From contig NZ_JAJOYX010000002.1 of NCBI RefSeq assembly GCF_022565915.1, positions 442,293 to 506,292 on the forward strand: a stretch of 64,000 bases of DNA. Direction: 5' to 3'. Below, one piece after another: positions 18,841 through 27,932 of the stretch. The notes beneath the pieces are model-generated. The model saw only the letters and a program-made list of their open reading frames with translations. It had not been told where the DNA came from and did no database searches. A program made the translations under genes and the position numbers. Every line of letters begins with the position of its first letter. Position 1 is the first letter of the stretch. The DNA is from Nesterenkonia sp. LB17 (GTDB lineage Bacteria; Actinomycetota; Actinomycetes; Actinomycetales; Micrococcaceae).

Positions 18841-19011
18841 AGCTCATCGGCCGGGTGAACACAACTCATACTGCCGGACGATAAGTCGCTCTGGAACCTA
18901 ACGGGCGTAGTACCACAAGACCTGAACCGCGATTCGAAATGAACTCTTGGCTCAGTGACGCCCAAGCAGCACGTCTCTGCCACGTGTGCCGCCGCAATCA
19001 GGACCTCGCCT

Positions 19012-20265
19012 TCAAACTAGGGAACCTCCCAGGCGCAACAAAACACCCGCCAGGTGATCGACTCCCGCGATGAGGTCTTCATCCCTGGTGTACTCATTCA
19101 CGTTGTGCGATATCCCATCCACACTAGGAACGAACAACATGACCGTAGGCACCTTATCCTTCATGTTTGTTGAGTCATGCCCCGCTATCGTCATGACTCG
19201 CTCCGACGTCAAACCAAGTTCGTTGGCCACCCCACGCGCTAGTTCAACACCATCCTCCGGATAGGGATTCTGTTCCCAGCTATGCTCTGCCACGGTCAGG
19301 ATATCAACGCGATCTCGACGGCCCACCTCGTGGATCGCCTCGGTGAACTTCTTGTAAGCCGCGCTCAGCACATCACTGCTGGGTGATCGCAGATCGAAGA
19401 GCAACTGCACTTCGCTCGCCACCACCACCGGCGAATTTGGGTAAATGTTCATATACCCGCAAGCGGTGTGCAATAATCCAGGATCAAACTGATCCACAAG
19501 TTCCCGCGCCGCGACAACTAATCGCGCAGCGCCCAGCAACGCGTCGGATCGCTCCTCCATCAGCGTTGAACCGCTATGAGCTTGCTCACCCGTAATTCGC
19601 AACTCAAACTTGTGCGCACCCCACACGGCATCTACGAGACCGATAGTGATCCCGTCCTCCTCCATGCTGCGTCCCTGCTGCACATGAATCTCGGCGTAGG
19701 ACGAGACGTCAACCCCGTCGAATATTCCGCGTTCCTGCAGAGAATCGAGAGCCTCATGAACGGAGACTCCCCGTGAGTCTGTCGTCGCTAGTGCCTCCTC
19801 AAGAGATAACTTCCCGGTAAATACGGAACTCCCCATCATCGAAGGCTTAAAACGAGACCCCTCCTCGTTAAACCAATTTACTACCGCCAGATTAAATGGC
19901 TTCAGAGACGGATCGTCGCGAAATTTTCTTGCCGCTCTAAAACAAGCATGAGCAGAGGCTAGGACGCCATACGCACCATCAAAACGGCCAGCAGTCGGTT
20001 GCGAGTCTAGATGGGAGCCAGTGAGCACGAAAGGCTGTCCAGGAGCCATTTCGAGCAAACCGAACTGGTTGCCGATCGCATCCCTTTCGACCCGGAAGCC
20101 GTGTGACTCCAGCAAAGTCGCAAACCACTTCCTTTGATTGCCGTCCGCCACAGACGCAGCCTGACGCTCAACACCTCCAGTACCTTCCACAGCCCCAAAA
20201 CTCGACAGCTCCATCCAGTCTTGGAGGAATTTCGCGTCCAAACTTGCATTAATTGAGTCGGTCAT
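19012..20265 (-). CDS. M20 Zn-dependent hydrolase (carbamoylase/hydantoinase type)
   Basis: A 417-residue M20-family amidohydrolase of the AllC/HyuC type, which hydrolyses N-carbamoyl amino acids, allantoate and similar ureido compounds. Metal-binding elements: TGSHLDSQPTAGRFDGAYGV (His and bridging Asp), WFNEEGSRF (Glu pair) and EIHVQQGR (His); the C-terminal ligands are in GHDSTNM and ISHNVNEY. The start MTDSINAS at 20265 has GGAAGG 6 nt upstream; the frame is open further up without a ribosome site. It lies 413 bp downstream of dctP on the same strand, with a 12-bp inverted repeat between them, so it may be a separate unit or the last operon gene. Codon use is less GC-biased than in the core genes. 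Confidence 0.85.
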   Translation of the reverse strand: MTDSINASLDAKFLQDWMELSSFGAVEGTGGVERQAASVADGNQRKWFATLLESHGFRVERDAIGNQFGLLEMAPGQPFVLTGSHLDSQPTAGRFDGAYGVLASAHACFRAARKFRDDPSLKPFNLAVVNWFNEEGSRFKPSMMGSSVFTGKLSLEEALATTDSRGVSVHEALDSLQERGIFDGVDVSSYAEIHVQQGRSMEEDGITIGLVDAVWGAHKFELRITGEQAHSGSTLMEERSDALLGAARLVVAARELVDQFDPGLLHTACGYMNIYPNSPVVVASEVQLLFDLRSPSSDVLSAAYKKFTEAIHEVGRRDRVDILTVAEHSWEQNPYPEDGVELARGVANELGLTSERVMTIAGHDSTNMKDKVPTVMLFVPSVDGISHNVNEYTRDEDLIAGVDHLAGVLLRLGGSLV

Positions 20266-20678
20266 AACTAACCTTCCTAAAGTCGCTGGGGTCGGCCTAC
20301 GTACTGTGACCACACGTTGCCCGCTTGCAACAATTGACCAGTTCGAATTCATAGGACGAAGTGAGGGAAAACACAACCTTCAACGTCGCCAAATAAGCGA
20401 CCTACATCAAAGGCTTTCTCGGCGGTTGGAGGACAAACAGGGGCAGACCATTCGTCAGAACAATCAACCCCATTGGACACGACAGTGGGTGATAGGCACA
20501 CAGTCTCCTCGGACACACGTACCTATCACCCACCGCACGGTGCTAGCTTCTCCTCCAGCGATGGCCACCGATCACTAGCAACGGCAACAATCGCATTTTC
20601 ATACTGGTAATCGCAATCGGATGGATCAAAAATAATCAGGAAAAGAAGCAAAACCCTGCATCATAACAAGACCCCATA
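20266..20678. other. 413-bp gap between dctP and the M20 hydrolase gene
   Basis: No coding frame is convincing. It holds the 12-bp inverted repeat at 20485-20533 and a GTTGC-N6-GCAAC motif near 20313-20328, upstream of the hydrolase start. Confidence 0.5.
20485..20533. repeat. Perfect 12-bp inverted repeat, terminator or operator
   Basis: GTGGGTGATAGG (20485-20496) and CCTATCACCCAC (20522-20533), 25-nt spacer. It lies 146 bp past the dctP stop and 220 bp before the M20 hydrolase start, so it could end the TRAP transcript or regulate the hydrolase. No T-tract is present on the minus-strand side. Confidence 0.55.
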
Positions 20679-21932
20679 TTACTCAGGACGCTGGCCAGTC
20701 AAGGACTCATCTCCAGTCAATTCCTCAAACCAAGGCTCAAGATCTACATCTTCCTCATACCAATCGGCAAGGTCCGCGATGTCCCCCCCATTCTCGTAAC
20801 CGAGTTCCGTCGCCCTGGCATCCCATTTCTCCTCGAACTGGGCAATGTCCTCACGAATGGACTCGGGCAAATCCCCATCCTCGATGTGGCCCTCAATGAG
20901 ATCATCGGTCACGCTACCTATAGCATCCTCCGTGTCATCTGAAAGAGGCTCGATGGAGCCACCGGCATCGAGCGCGCGTTCAAAGGACTGCGCCCAACCG
21001 TCAATACCGCCCTTAGTCCAAGGCGCAATCGACTCGTTCAAACCATCATAGAGAATCTGCTGGTATGGAAGTGGCAGATCGTTAAAGGCAGGACCGGCGA
21101 ACATCACTGCCGGTGAACGGTGAATGAAATGCTCTTCAGCGTAGCCGACCTCGGTGGCGACATCTGCATAGCCAAACTCGACAGAATCAGCGGCTTGAGT
21201 GAAAATGCAAGACACGGTGCCACGTTGCAACGCTTCATACGTTTCTGTGATGTCCATGGACACTCCCGTTCCGCCGAGCTCAGAAACAATGGTTGACTGA
21301 GCAACGGATGGGATGCGGACCTGCTGTCCGCTGAATTCATCAAGCTCCCTGACGGGTTGATTGCACATGTTCACATAACCGTTGTTCATGATATGCACTA
21401 GTGGCACCAGGTCCTGACTCGCGAACTCCTCATTAATGGCCTGGTCCGAGACCGCAAGCTCCCTGCCGACGGCCTGAGCAACAAGCTCTCCCTTGAATGG
21501 GTCCGTCGGGATCAATGCTGACGCTGTTGCATATGCGTTCATCACCGGAAACTCTTCTGGGTAGTAAATTGGGTTCGTGTAGCCGATGTCTATCCGACCG
21601 TCGACGACCGCCTGACGAACCTCGTCAAATCCCGCTGCCCCCATACCCCAAATGATCTCGACTTCGATTTGGCCATTGGACCGCTCTTCAACTAGATCTT
21701 GAAAGAGGATGGCCTGGCCACCCATCAGGCCCTGCTCGGAACCGGGAAGTGTCTGGAAGGTGATGTTGACGGGATCCAGATCCCCAATAGCATCGTCAAC
21801 GGAGGATTGCTCGGCGTCATACTCAAACCCAGCAGTGTCATCCGAATCCCCGGCCATACCACCACCGCAGGCACTAAGCCCTAGGAGGGACGAAAGTGCA
21901 ACCAGACTTAACGTTTTAGCGCGTACAGACAT
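20679..21932 (-). CDS. dctP: TRAP transporter solute-binding lipoprotein
   Basis: A 417-residue DctP-family extracytoplasmic receptor. Lipoprotein signal peptide MSVRAKTLSLVALSSLLGLS ending in the lipobox LSAC, then an acidic linker. The mature protein has the DctP features: IEVEIIWGMGAAGFDEVRQAV, NGYVNMCNQPVRELDEFSGQQVRIPS and ETYEALQRGTVSCIFTQAADS, where the conserved Arg of QQVRIP would bind the carboxylate of the ligand. AGCAGG lies about 8 nt before the ATG. It is the third gene of the C45-dctQ-dctM-dctP operon. The ligand is unknown; neighbours suggest an acyl- or carbamoyl-amino-acid-like compound. Confidence 0.9.
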   Translation of the reverse strand: MSVRAKTLSLVALSSLLGLSACGGGMAGDSDDTAGFEYDAEQSSVDDAIGDLDPVNITFQTLPGSEQGLMGGQAILFQDLVEERSNGQIEVEIIWGMGAAGFDEVRQAVVDGRIDIGYTNPIYYPEEFPVMNAYATASALIPTDPFKGELVAQAVGRELAVSDQAINEEFASQDLVPLVHIMNNGYVNMCNQPVRELDEFSGQQVRIPSVAQSTIVSELGGTGVSMDITETYEALQRGTVSCIFTQAADSVEFGYADVATEVGYAEEHFIHRSPAVMFAGPAFNDLPLPYQQILYDGLNESIAPWTKGGIDGWAQSFERALDAGGSIEPLSDDTEDAIGSVTDDLIEGHIEDGDLPESIREDIAQFEEKWDARATELGYENGGDIADLADWYEEDVDLEPWFEELTGDESLTGQRPE

Positions 21933-21978
21933 AATCTAAACCTGCTTTCTATTCATCAAGGGACAAGTTGGACTTCTT

Positions 21979-23493
21979 TTACCCGACGAGAGCCGGTAGC
22001 CATTCAACTAGTTCGGGTACAAAAATTAGAAAAACGATGAATGCAACCGCCACCGGAAGGAACCACGCCAGGGAGGTAAAAATATCACCTAATGTGATGT
22101 TGTGGCCGAGGTTCACTTCGGGATCTTTAGCTATCCCGTGAATTATGAATGACAGGATACCAACCGGCGGTGTGACCATAGCAAGCTCACCCAGTAGAAC
22201 CATAAAAATGCCAAACCAGATCAGACTTATATCCATTTGAGTCAGTATGGGAACGAGAATAGGAACTGTCAGCACCATCATGGATAGGGTATCAAAAAAC
22301 ATTCCCATTAGCAGGTACATCACCATCAGGGCGAGAAGAAACGTGATTGGGTTGAGATCAAACCCTACAATCCAGCTTGTAACTAATCGAGATAGACCTG
22401 TGATAGAGAGCAGCCTGGTGAGCAGTTCTGCACCTATGATGATGAAGAATATCGCAGCACTGGCAGAAACTGTTTTCAGAGCTGCCCGTCCGACTCGCTG
22501 AATCGCCCCGCTCTGGATGTTGGTGACAACAGCAACGACGAGTGCCATGAGCGCCGCTGCCGCACCTGCCTCTGTTGGTGTAAATGCACCAGAGAACAAT
22601 CCCCCAAACAGAACGAGCATTACGGCGGGAAAACCCCAGATTGGTAGAAGCGAGCTAAATCTGTCGCCCCATGAGTATTCAGAAGTGAACTTTTTGTCAC
22701 CAGCAGATTTCCCAACCAAAGCGGGCTTAAAGAACCCGATTGACAGTATTAGGGCTCCAAACGCAACAGCGATGAGCACCCCTGGAATCACACCGGCCAC
22801 AAGCTGCTGTCCCACGGGAACGGTTGCTATGCCAGCATAAACTACTAGGAGGATTGAAGGTGGAATAACGGAACCGGGTATGCCCGCTACGATCACTGTA
22901 CCGACTGCCATTTTCTTGTTGAAACCCGCTCGCAGCAGCTCCGGTATAGCAGCACGAGCGAGCGCGTATGTCATGCCTATGGTTGATCCAGATACGGACG
23001 CGAGCCCCGCACCTGCCGCAGTGGTGCCGACTCCTGCGCCTCCTGGAAGCCAACCAAACCACCGCTCCGTCGCGCGGTAAATCTTTGTGGTCAGGCCTGA
23101 CTCGACCATTAGCATTCCCATGAAGATAAACGCAGGGATCACGCTGTACGTCCAGCTAGCAACCGTGTTGAACGGAGCGCTCGAGAGCACAGAGACGGCG
23201 GACGCCGTACCACTTACGACATATATGCCTAGAACACTGGGTACGGAGATAGCAATCGCGACTGGAACGGCCAAGAAGATCAGCACGAGCATCAGGGCAA
23301 TGCTCCAGATGCCGGCTACTGCGGGAGAACCCGAGGTAAGCAGACCAGCGATACAAACGGCCAAGATGCCAAACCCTAGGATTAAGCCTTTAGCGGTCGG
23401 CTTTCCTAGTCTTGAATTTCTAATAAGCATAGAAGGCTGGGGTGCAAGATGATGCTGCGACTCTATGCCAGCATCCTGGTTGTGGGTTTTCAC
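21979..23493 (-). CDS. dctM: TRAP transporter large permease
   Basis: A 504-residue DctM-type membrane protein with about 12-13 hydrophobic segments. Family hallmarks: VIPAFIFMGMLMVESGLTTK, GAGLASVSGSTIGMTYAL, AGIPGSVIPPSILLVVYAGI and FFDTLSMMVLTVPILVPI. Its roughly 40-residue polar N-terminus is longer than usual, and Met 22 is a possible internal start. It lies 46 bp before dctP and 40 bp after dctQ. It forms the sodium-driven importer together with DctQ. Confidence 0.93.
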   Translation of the reverse strand: MKTHNQDAGIESQHHLAPQPSMLIRNSRLGKPTAKGLILGFGILAVCIAGLLTSGSPAVAGIWSIALMLVLIFLAVPVAIAISVPSVLGIYVVSGTASAVSVLSSAPFNTVASWTYSVIPAFIFMGMLMVESGLTTKIYRATERWFGWLPGGAGVGTTAAGAGLASVSGSTIGMTYALARAAIPELLRAGFNKKMAVGTVIVAGIPGSVIPPSILLVVYAGIATVPVGQQLVAGVIPGVLIAVAFGALILSIGFFKPALVGKSAGDKKFTSEYSWGDRFSSLLPIWGFPAVMLVLFGGLFSGAFTPTEAGAAAALMALVVAVVTNIQSGAIQRVGRAALKTVSASAAIFFIIIGAELLTRLLSITGLSRLVTSWIVGFDLNPITFLLALMVMYLLMGMFFDTLSMMVLTVPILVPILTQMDISLIWFGIFMVLLGELAMVTPPVGILSFIIHGIAKDPEVNLGHNITLGDIFTSLAWFLPVAVAFIVFLIFVPELVEWLPALVG

Positions 23494-23533
23494 ACTTACA
23501 ACTCCGGTTTTTGAAGAGGGCTTTATTGCGCAG

Positions 23534-24043
23534 CTATGATGGGCTAGTAATCAGCTGAGGCTCTAGTTCTTTTCTTACTACGATTAAATATAGAGTATAT
23601 GCATATAGGCCACTCATGAGAGCAAATACAAGAGGAACTACGTAATACACCGGCCAGATAGTGATTGTCGTGATTCCTGCAGTCGCGCCGACCTGCATTC
23701 TGTGCAAGGCTTCAAAGAATCCGAAGTAGGCGAAGAGTGCGCACAGTGCCATTCCCACCAAACAAGCGAATCCTCTAAAGACAAGGGCATTGGCTTTTTT
23801 CATTCGATCTACAACCAGCGTGGCGGTTATATGTTCCCTTTGCAAAAGGGCTGCGGGTAGACCCAGGAGGGCGACGAGTGGCACGTATAGAAACTCGATG
23901 AGCTCGTTGGTCGCTGGAAGCGGTGCGCCAAGTAGAAATCTAGATAAGGCGTGCGTCGTGACGTGCAGCATCATGCAGACAATAACCGCTGCAGTCATCA
24001 CAGTTAGCACTCGGTCCAAGTGCGATAGTTTGCTACGCTTCAT
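23534..24043 (-). CDS. dctQ: TRAP transporter small permease
   Basis: A 169-residue, four-helix DctQ-family protein. Hydrophobic segments lie at about 12-33, 45-62, 86-107 and 128-152. The conserved region ATNELIEFLYVPLVALLGLPAALLQREHI matches the family. The start MKRSKLSHL lies 14 bp after the C45-protein stop, indicating a tight operon. Confidence 0.88.
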   Translation of the reverse strand: MKRSKLSHLDRVLTVMTAAVIVCMMLHVTTHALSRFLLGAPLPATNELIEFLYVPLVALLGLPAALLQREHITATLVVDRMKKANALVFRGFACLVGMALCALFAYFGFFEALHRMQVGATAGITTITIWPVYYVVPLVFALMSGLYAYTLYLIVVRKELEPQLITSPS

Positions 24044-24057
24044 GATATCAGAACCTT

Positions 24058-25149
24058 CTACCCGTGCAAGGGAAATCGCAGCGTTTTATCAACGGTGTTA
24101 TTTTCGGCATTTTCTAGAATTATATCCATACTTTGCTCGCTCATGTCGAACGAAAATGTCATCAGAGTCTGTATCTCTGGTTTTACCGAAGTTGAAGCGG
24201 TTGTTTTGCCATCCGCAAGAGCGACTGCTCTAAGTTGTTTCGCCAGCATATCCGCTCGCTGTTGGAGCTTCTGGGGCAGAGGGTTTGCCTCGTTGATCGC
24301 CTTAACTGCCTCCAGCCTGGCTTCAGAATCCTCTCGCGAAGCTCCGTCAATACGATCTTCATTAGACAGAGAATCATCGATAAAATGGTTTGTGTGATAC
24401 TGATATGGCCCAGTGTTTGGGAGTTTCGCAACTCCCACTGGCGAAACTTCGACCATTGCGGCTCGAACAGTCGTCGCACTTGCGTCGAGGATAGTGGCAA
24501 CGTACGAACCCATTCGCGGGATACTGCGCGCAATTTGAATGACGTCGTCAAGTCCTTTACCGCTCTCCATCAAGTACTGCTGTACCGCGTGAGCCGGTAT
24601 ACCCTCAGCGAGTCCATCACTTTTATGAGACAAGAGATTCATGTGAAATGCGACTCGATTTGACGTGATGCCAAATTTATTAGGCATTCCAGGCTCCCTG
24701 AATGCGAGAACGCCAACGCCATTCTGTTCGTAATTAACCACTAGACAGGTCTCGATTAACTCGGGATACATGTCCCAAGTCTGAACCGTGGTGGCTGAAT
24801 TCGCTCTGCGGTCGTCATGTAGTACAGTGCTACACTCCGCCGGGCTCATCAAATTAGAGCGACTGAAGATCTCGTTGCGAGCCGCGAGTGCTGCCAGCTG
24901 ACGAAGGTCAACTCCAGAGCTTTGTGCCGTCCCCCGCATTTCATCGTACTGATCTGGTGCATGAGACTCCAGCCCAGTCAGCGCCCGATTGGCACAAGAT
25001 TCGATCACGTGATTGTCAAACCCATTGAGTTCGAAGAACTCTACGTACCTGTCGCGGCTCGCGCGAACTTCTCTGCGAAATTCTTCCCCAATCTGAACCC
25101 CCCTGTCATTAGCGGTCCCCGGGTCAATGACGAGTTGTTTGATCTGCAA
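24058..25149 (-). CDS. C45 family autoproteolytic acyltransferase/hydrolase
   Basis: A 363-residue protein resembling peptidase family C45 (isopenicillin-N acyltransferase-like Ntn hydrolases). These are self-cleaved before a nucleophilic Cys and act on acyl-amide bonds. The N-terminal segment QLAALAARNEIF is followed by SPAECSTVL with Cys106 as the predicted nucleophile; VVNYEQNGVGVLAFREPGMP, GITSNRVAFHMNLL, and YHTNHF follow the family pattern. TTG 25149 is chosen because AGGGGG lies 6 nt upstream; an ATG at 25173 is the alternative. It is the first gene of the TRAP operon, so its substrate is probably the imported solute (inference). A CRP-like site and a small palindrome lie upstream. Confidence 0.75.
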   Translation of the reverse strand: MQIKQLVIDPGTANDRGVQIGEEFRREVRASRDRYVEFFELNGFDNHVIESCANRALTGLESHAPDQYDEMRGTAQSSGVDLRQLAALAARNEIFSRSNLMSPAECSTVLHDDRRANSATTVQTWDMYPELIETCLVVNYEQNGVGVLAFREPGMPNKFGITSNRVAFHMNLLSHKSDGLAEGIPAHAVQQYLMESGKGLDDVIQIARSIPRMGSYVATILDASATTVRAAMVEVSPVGVAKLPNTGPYQYHTNHFIDDSLSNEDRIDGASREDSEARLEAVKAINEANPLPQKLQQRADMLAKQLRAVALADGKTTASTSVKPEIQTLMTFSFDMSEQSMDIILENAENNTVDKTLRFPLHG

Positions 25150-25234
25150 TGTCTTCCCCCTCAAAATAAACATATGCTGATGAATACCTGCATCCAGGGT
25201 ACGAACGGAATAAGAGCACCCTGCTGGTCTGGTC

Positions 25235-25247
25235 GAGACTTAGTCTC
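25235..25247. promoter_or_regulatory. Small perfect palindrome upstream of the TRAP operon
   Basis: GAGACT-T-AGTCTC lies 86 bp upstream of the C45-gene start, between it and the CRP-like site. It could be a repressor operator; no regulator gene is adjacent. Confidence 0.35.
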
Positions 25248-25261
25248 ATCACTACTTTTGG

Positions 25262-25277
25262 TGTGATGCTGCTCACG
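25262..25277. promoter_or_regulatory. CRP/GlxR-like site upstream of the TRAP operon
   Basis: TGTGATGCTGCTCACG matches TGTGA-N6-TCACA in 9 of 10 consensus positions. It is centred about 120 bp upstream of the C45-gene start. GlxR/CRP is the cAMP-responsive global regulator of actinobacterial carbon metabolism. Binding is inferred. Confidence 0.45.
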
Positions 25278-25503
25278 TTACCGGGATCTGGCCAGAGTCT
25301 ACACGACTGGCAGGCTGTGGCGGCCAAGGAACTTGGTGCGCGCCAGAGCCACTGGGTCGACGCGGCCCGAGGGAACGCTCTGAGTCCAAACCTGCTCATG
25401 CTCGCCTGCTGTAATAGGTCAATTGGACCTCCCGGGGATCAATCTAGTTCCCGACTATAGATAGACTGCTAACTCACGGTTAAGGGTGCCTCTATGGTTT
25501 TCG

Positions 25504-25888
25504 TCAAGCCGCCAGGGAGTGCTCTGATGCGATCGGGGCGACCGGGTCTTGGTACAGAGTGCCATCGCGCAGCGTCGCGTAGGGGGTGTCCAGCCGGCGC
25601 CGAGCCAGCGCGAAGATGGACTGCTTATGCCGCTTACCCCCAGCAATCTTCCGGTCGTAATAGGCCCTCGAGGGCGGGTGCTGCAGGGCCGCGAACGCTG
25701 GGTTGTAGAGACTCGATTTCAGCCGCTTGTTCCCGCCTCGGTTGGCGAACTCTCCACCAATGGAAGTCCCGGAACGCCTCGTGGTGGGTGCAATGCCGGC
25801 GTACGAGACCAGGTGGCCTGCGGTCTTGAATGCCTATCCCACCACTTCTGTGGGGATCCTGGCGACGGTCCTAACTCCGACTGAAGGG
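25504..25888 (-). pseudogene. IS110 transposase remnant, C-terminal part
   Basis: The minus strand reads TVARIPTEVVG, then a stop, then AFKTAGHLVSYAGIAPTTRR, RGGNKRLKSSLYNPAFAALQ, YYDRKIAGGKRHKQSIFALA and ATLRDGTLYQDPVAP. This is the Transposase_20 half of IS110. The post-stop sequence CTTGACGAAAACCATAGAGG resembles the end of the IS110 copy at 37724, so the right end is preserved. The N-terminal half lies beyond a BON-domain fragment. Confidence 0.8.
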
Positions 25889-26217
25889 CGTCGAAATCGG
25901 GACTTCGTCAAAGAGGGTGGGCCTCCACCAGGGCCTCTGAGTGATCTGGTTTCTAAATCTGTGAGCCACCGAGATCCCGCGGGGACGACGGTCCCGTAGT
26001 TGGACGCAGAGGTCACGCCCCGGACACGTCGAGTGATGCGGTCAACGGCGAGAAGTTCGGAGTACGTCCCAACGACGCCAGTGAGAGTCGCCGTCGAGTC
26101 TCCCACTAGAACCACGATACTGGAGGCGTCAAGGTCAGGTGTCCACTGGAGTTTCGCGCGGACTGCGGTGTCGATGGTGCGGTCCGTGTGGGTCTTGGTC
26201 GGTGATGGGCTCTGCAT
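25889..26217 (-). pseudogene. Truncated BON-domain protein fused to an IS110 remnant
   Basis: From ATG 26217 (GGAGG 9 nt upstream) the frame reads a BON-like domain: TIDTAVRAKLQWTPDLDAS, IVVLVGDSTATLTGVVGTYS and AVDRITRRVRGVTSA, the alternating beta-alpha pattern of OsmY/BON proteins. After about residue 90 it continues into sequence without BON features and, near residue 110, into IS110 transposase residues without a stop. Full-length BON proteins usually carry two or three domains, so this is a truncated gene joined to the IS. Confidence 0.6.
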
Positions 26218-26303
26218 AGACGAGGTCCTCCAGTTCCGGCCCGCAGTGTTGTAGGCCTGATTTCACTGTCCTCGGCCCGCTTGAGGACTGTTAGGGGCTT
26301 AGG

Positions 26304-26675
26304 TCACACCGCTGCAAGGGGAAGATTCTGGGTGAGCAGTCCGCGCAGCCGGTTCCTGGCCGCGGTGGTCTGGCCCAGCAGGCCATCATCGAACCTAGCC
26401 AGCACCGCGAGTTCAGCGACCTGTTCATCAGAAACTGCGATCGAGCGCAACGCCGCTGGCATGGTGCGAGCGGTTTCGGCGATCATGAACGCGTCCCGGG
26501 CATCGGTCTTGGCTGATCCAGCGTGCAGATCCGCCATCCGGCGCATCGTCCGCCCCGGCAGGTAAGCGACTTCAATCGCAGGCATGGCTTGGGCGACTGC
26601 CACGGGCAGGGCCCAATGTTGGCTGGTTGATCCACCACGACGAGAGCTGCGCCGTGATCCCTGGTCAGGGCGGTG
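26304..26675 (-). pseudogene. IS110 transposase remnant, middle part
   Basis: The minus strand reads ALVVVDQPTNIGP, a frameshift near 26610, then MPAIEVAYLPGRTMRRMADL, AKTDARDAFMIAETARTMP and LGQTTAARNRLRGLLTQ, then a stop. It is the DEDD-domain part of the IS110 element whose start lies beyond IS3 copy 2 (28145). Removing the IS3 and one copy of its 3-bp duplication restores REFFTALTRDHGAAL. Confidence 0.8.
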
Positions 26676-26772
26676 GGGTCTGCTGACGGTTTAGTTGACC
26701 TCGTGACGTGACCTACAGTTTGGTTGCCACCATCCCTCGCTAGCCGATGGCCTTCCTGGAAGGCTGATCACC

Positions 26773-27069
26773 ATGCCACGCCCCTATCCTCCAGAGTTCA
26801 GGGCCCGCGCCATCTCACTCGTGCGCGAGGGCCGACCGGTCAAACAGACCGCAGCCGATCTCGGCATCCACGAGGTCACACTCCACTCCTGGCTGCGCCA
26901 GGACGACATCGATCACGGTCTCCGACCGGGTCACACGACCCAGGAATCGGCGCAGCTGCGCGCCGCCCGCGCCAGGGTTCGTCAGCTCGAGCAAGAGATC
27001 TCGATCCTCCGACGGGCATCCACCTGGCTCGATGAGGAGCCCCTCGACCCAAAAGAGCGCACCCGGTGA
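26773..27069 (+). CDS. IS3 transposase OrfA (copy 2)
   Basis: 98 residues, identical to the copy at 17170. Helix-turn-helix QTAADLGIHEVTLHSWLRQ, C-terminal zipper-like helix, and the -1 slippery heptamer C-CCA-AAA (27048-27054) before its stop. Confidence 0.93.
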   Translation: MPRPYPPEFRARAISLVREGRPVKQTAADLGIHEVTLHSWLRQDDIDHGLRPGHTTQESAQLRAARARVRQLEQEISILRRASTWLDEEPLDPKERTR

Positions 27070-27932
27070 TCGACCGTCTTGTCGACGCCGGGGAGCCAGT
27101 GAACACCTGCTGTCGCCTGCTCGGGGTTTCCCGTCAGGGGTATTACCGCTACAGGCGGCGCCCCACCAGCGCCACGGAACTGCGCCGACGCTGGCTCACC
27201 GGCCTCATCGGCGAGGTCCACATTGCGTCTCGTGGCACCTATGGGTACCGACGGATCCATGCCGAGCTCACGCTCGGGATGGGGATTACGTGCTCGAGTC
27301 GGCTCGTCTGGATGCTGATGAGCCGGGCAGGACTGGGTGGTCTACCAGGACCTACGCGGGTCAAGCGCCTCAAGGGCGTGGCCACAGCCGATGATCTGGT
27401 CAACCGTAAGTTCCATCGCCTCGGGCTCAACGAACTCTGGGTCACGGACATTACCGAACATCCCACCAGGGAAGGCAAGATTTACTGCGCGGCGGTTCTG
27501 GACGCGTGCAGCCGCAAGATCATTGGTTGGGCGATTGATTCCAAGCAGGACTCAAATCTGGTCGTCAACGCTCTGGATATGGCGATCCGCGCGCGAACCC
27601 CCAGCCCTGGTGGGATCGTTCATGCGGATCATGGAGTCCAGTTCACCTCGTGGGTGTTCACTCAGAAGATCCGCTCGGCAGGGCTTCTGCCCTCGTTCGG
27701 GACCGTGGGTGACGGGTTGGATAATGCGATGATGGAGTCCTTCTGGTCCTCGATGCAGATCGAGTTGCTCAATCGCAAGAAGTGGCGGACCAGGGTCGAG
27801 TTGGCGAACGCGATATTCGAGTACATCGAGGTGTTCTACAACCGTCGACGCCGCCACTCCGGCATTGCTTACGCGACGCCTCATGACTATGACCTCGCTC
27901 ACACGATTCAACCGCTCACCGCCGGAAGCTAG
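27066..27932 (+). CDS. IS3 transposase OrfB (copy 2)
   Basis: 288 residues, identical to the copy at 17463, with all three DDE residues present (TDITEH, HADHGVQF, MMESFWS). The GTG start overlaps the orfA stop. With perfect ends and an intact duplication, this copy appears capable of transposition. Confidence 0.94.
   Translation: MIDRLVDAGEPVNTCCRLLGVSRQGYYRYRRRPTSATELRRRWLTGLIGEVHIASRGTYGYRRIHAELTLGMGITCSSRLVWMLMSRAGLGGLPGPTRVKRLKGVATADDLVNRKFHRLGLNELWVTDITEHPTREGKIYCAAVLDACSRKIIGWAIDSKQDSNLVVNALDMAIRARTPSPGGIVHADHGVQFTSWVFTQKIRSAGLLPSFGTVGDGLDNAMMESFWSSMQIELLNRKKWRTRVELANAIFEYIEVFYNRRRRHSGIAYATPHDYDLAHTIQPLTAGS

Noticed and set aside
20313-20328. GTTGC-N6-GCAAC as a second site of the glutarate-operon GntR regulator
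   Set aside because: The arms match the 47502 palindrome but the spacer is 6 bp instead of 2; a similar motif also occurs at 61590 next to an unrelated gene, so coincidence is likely.
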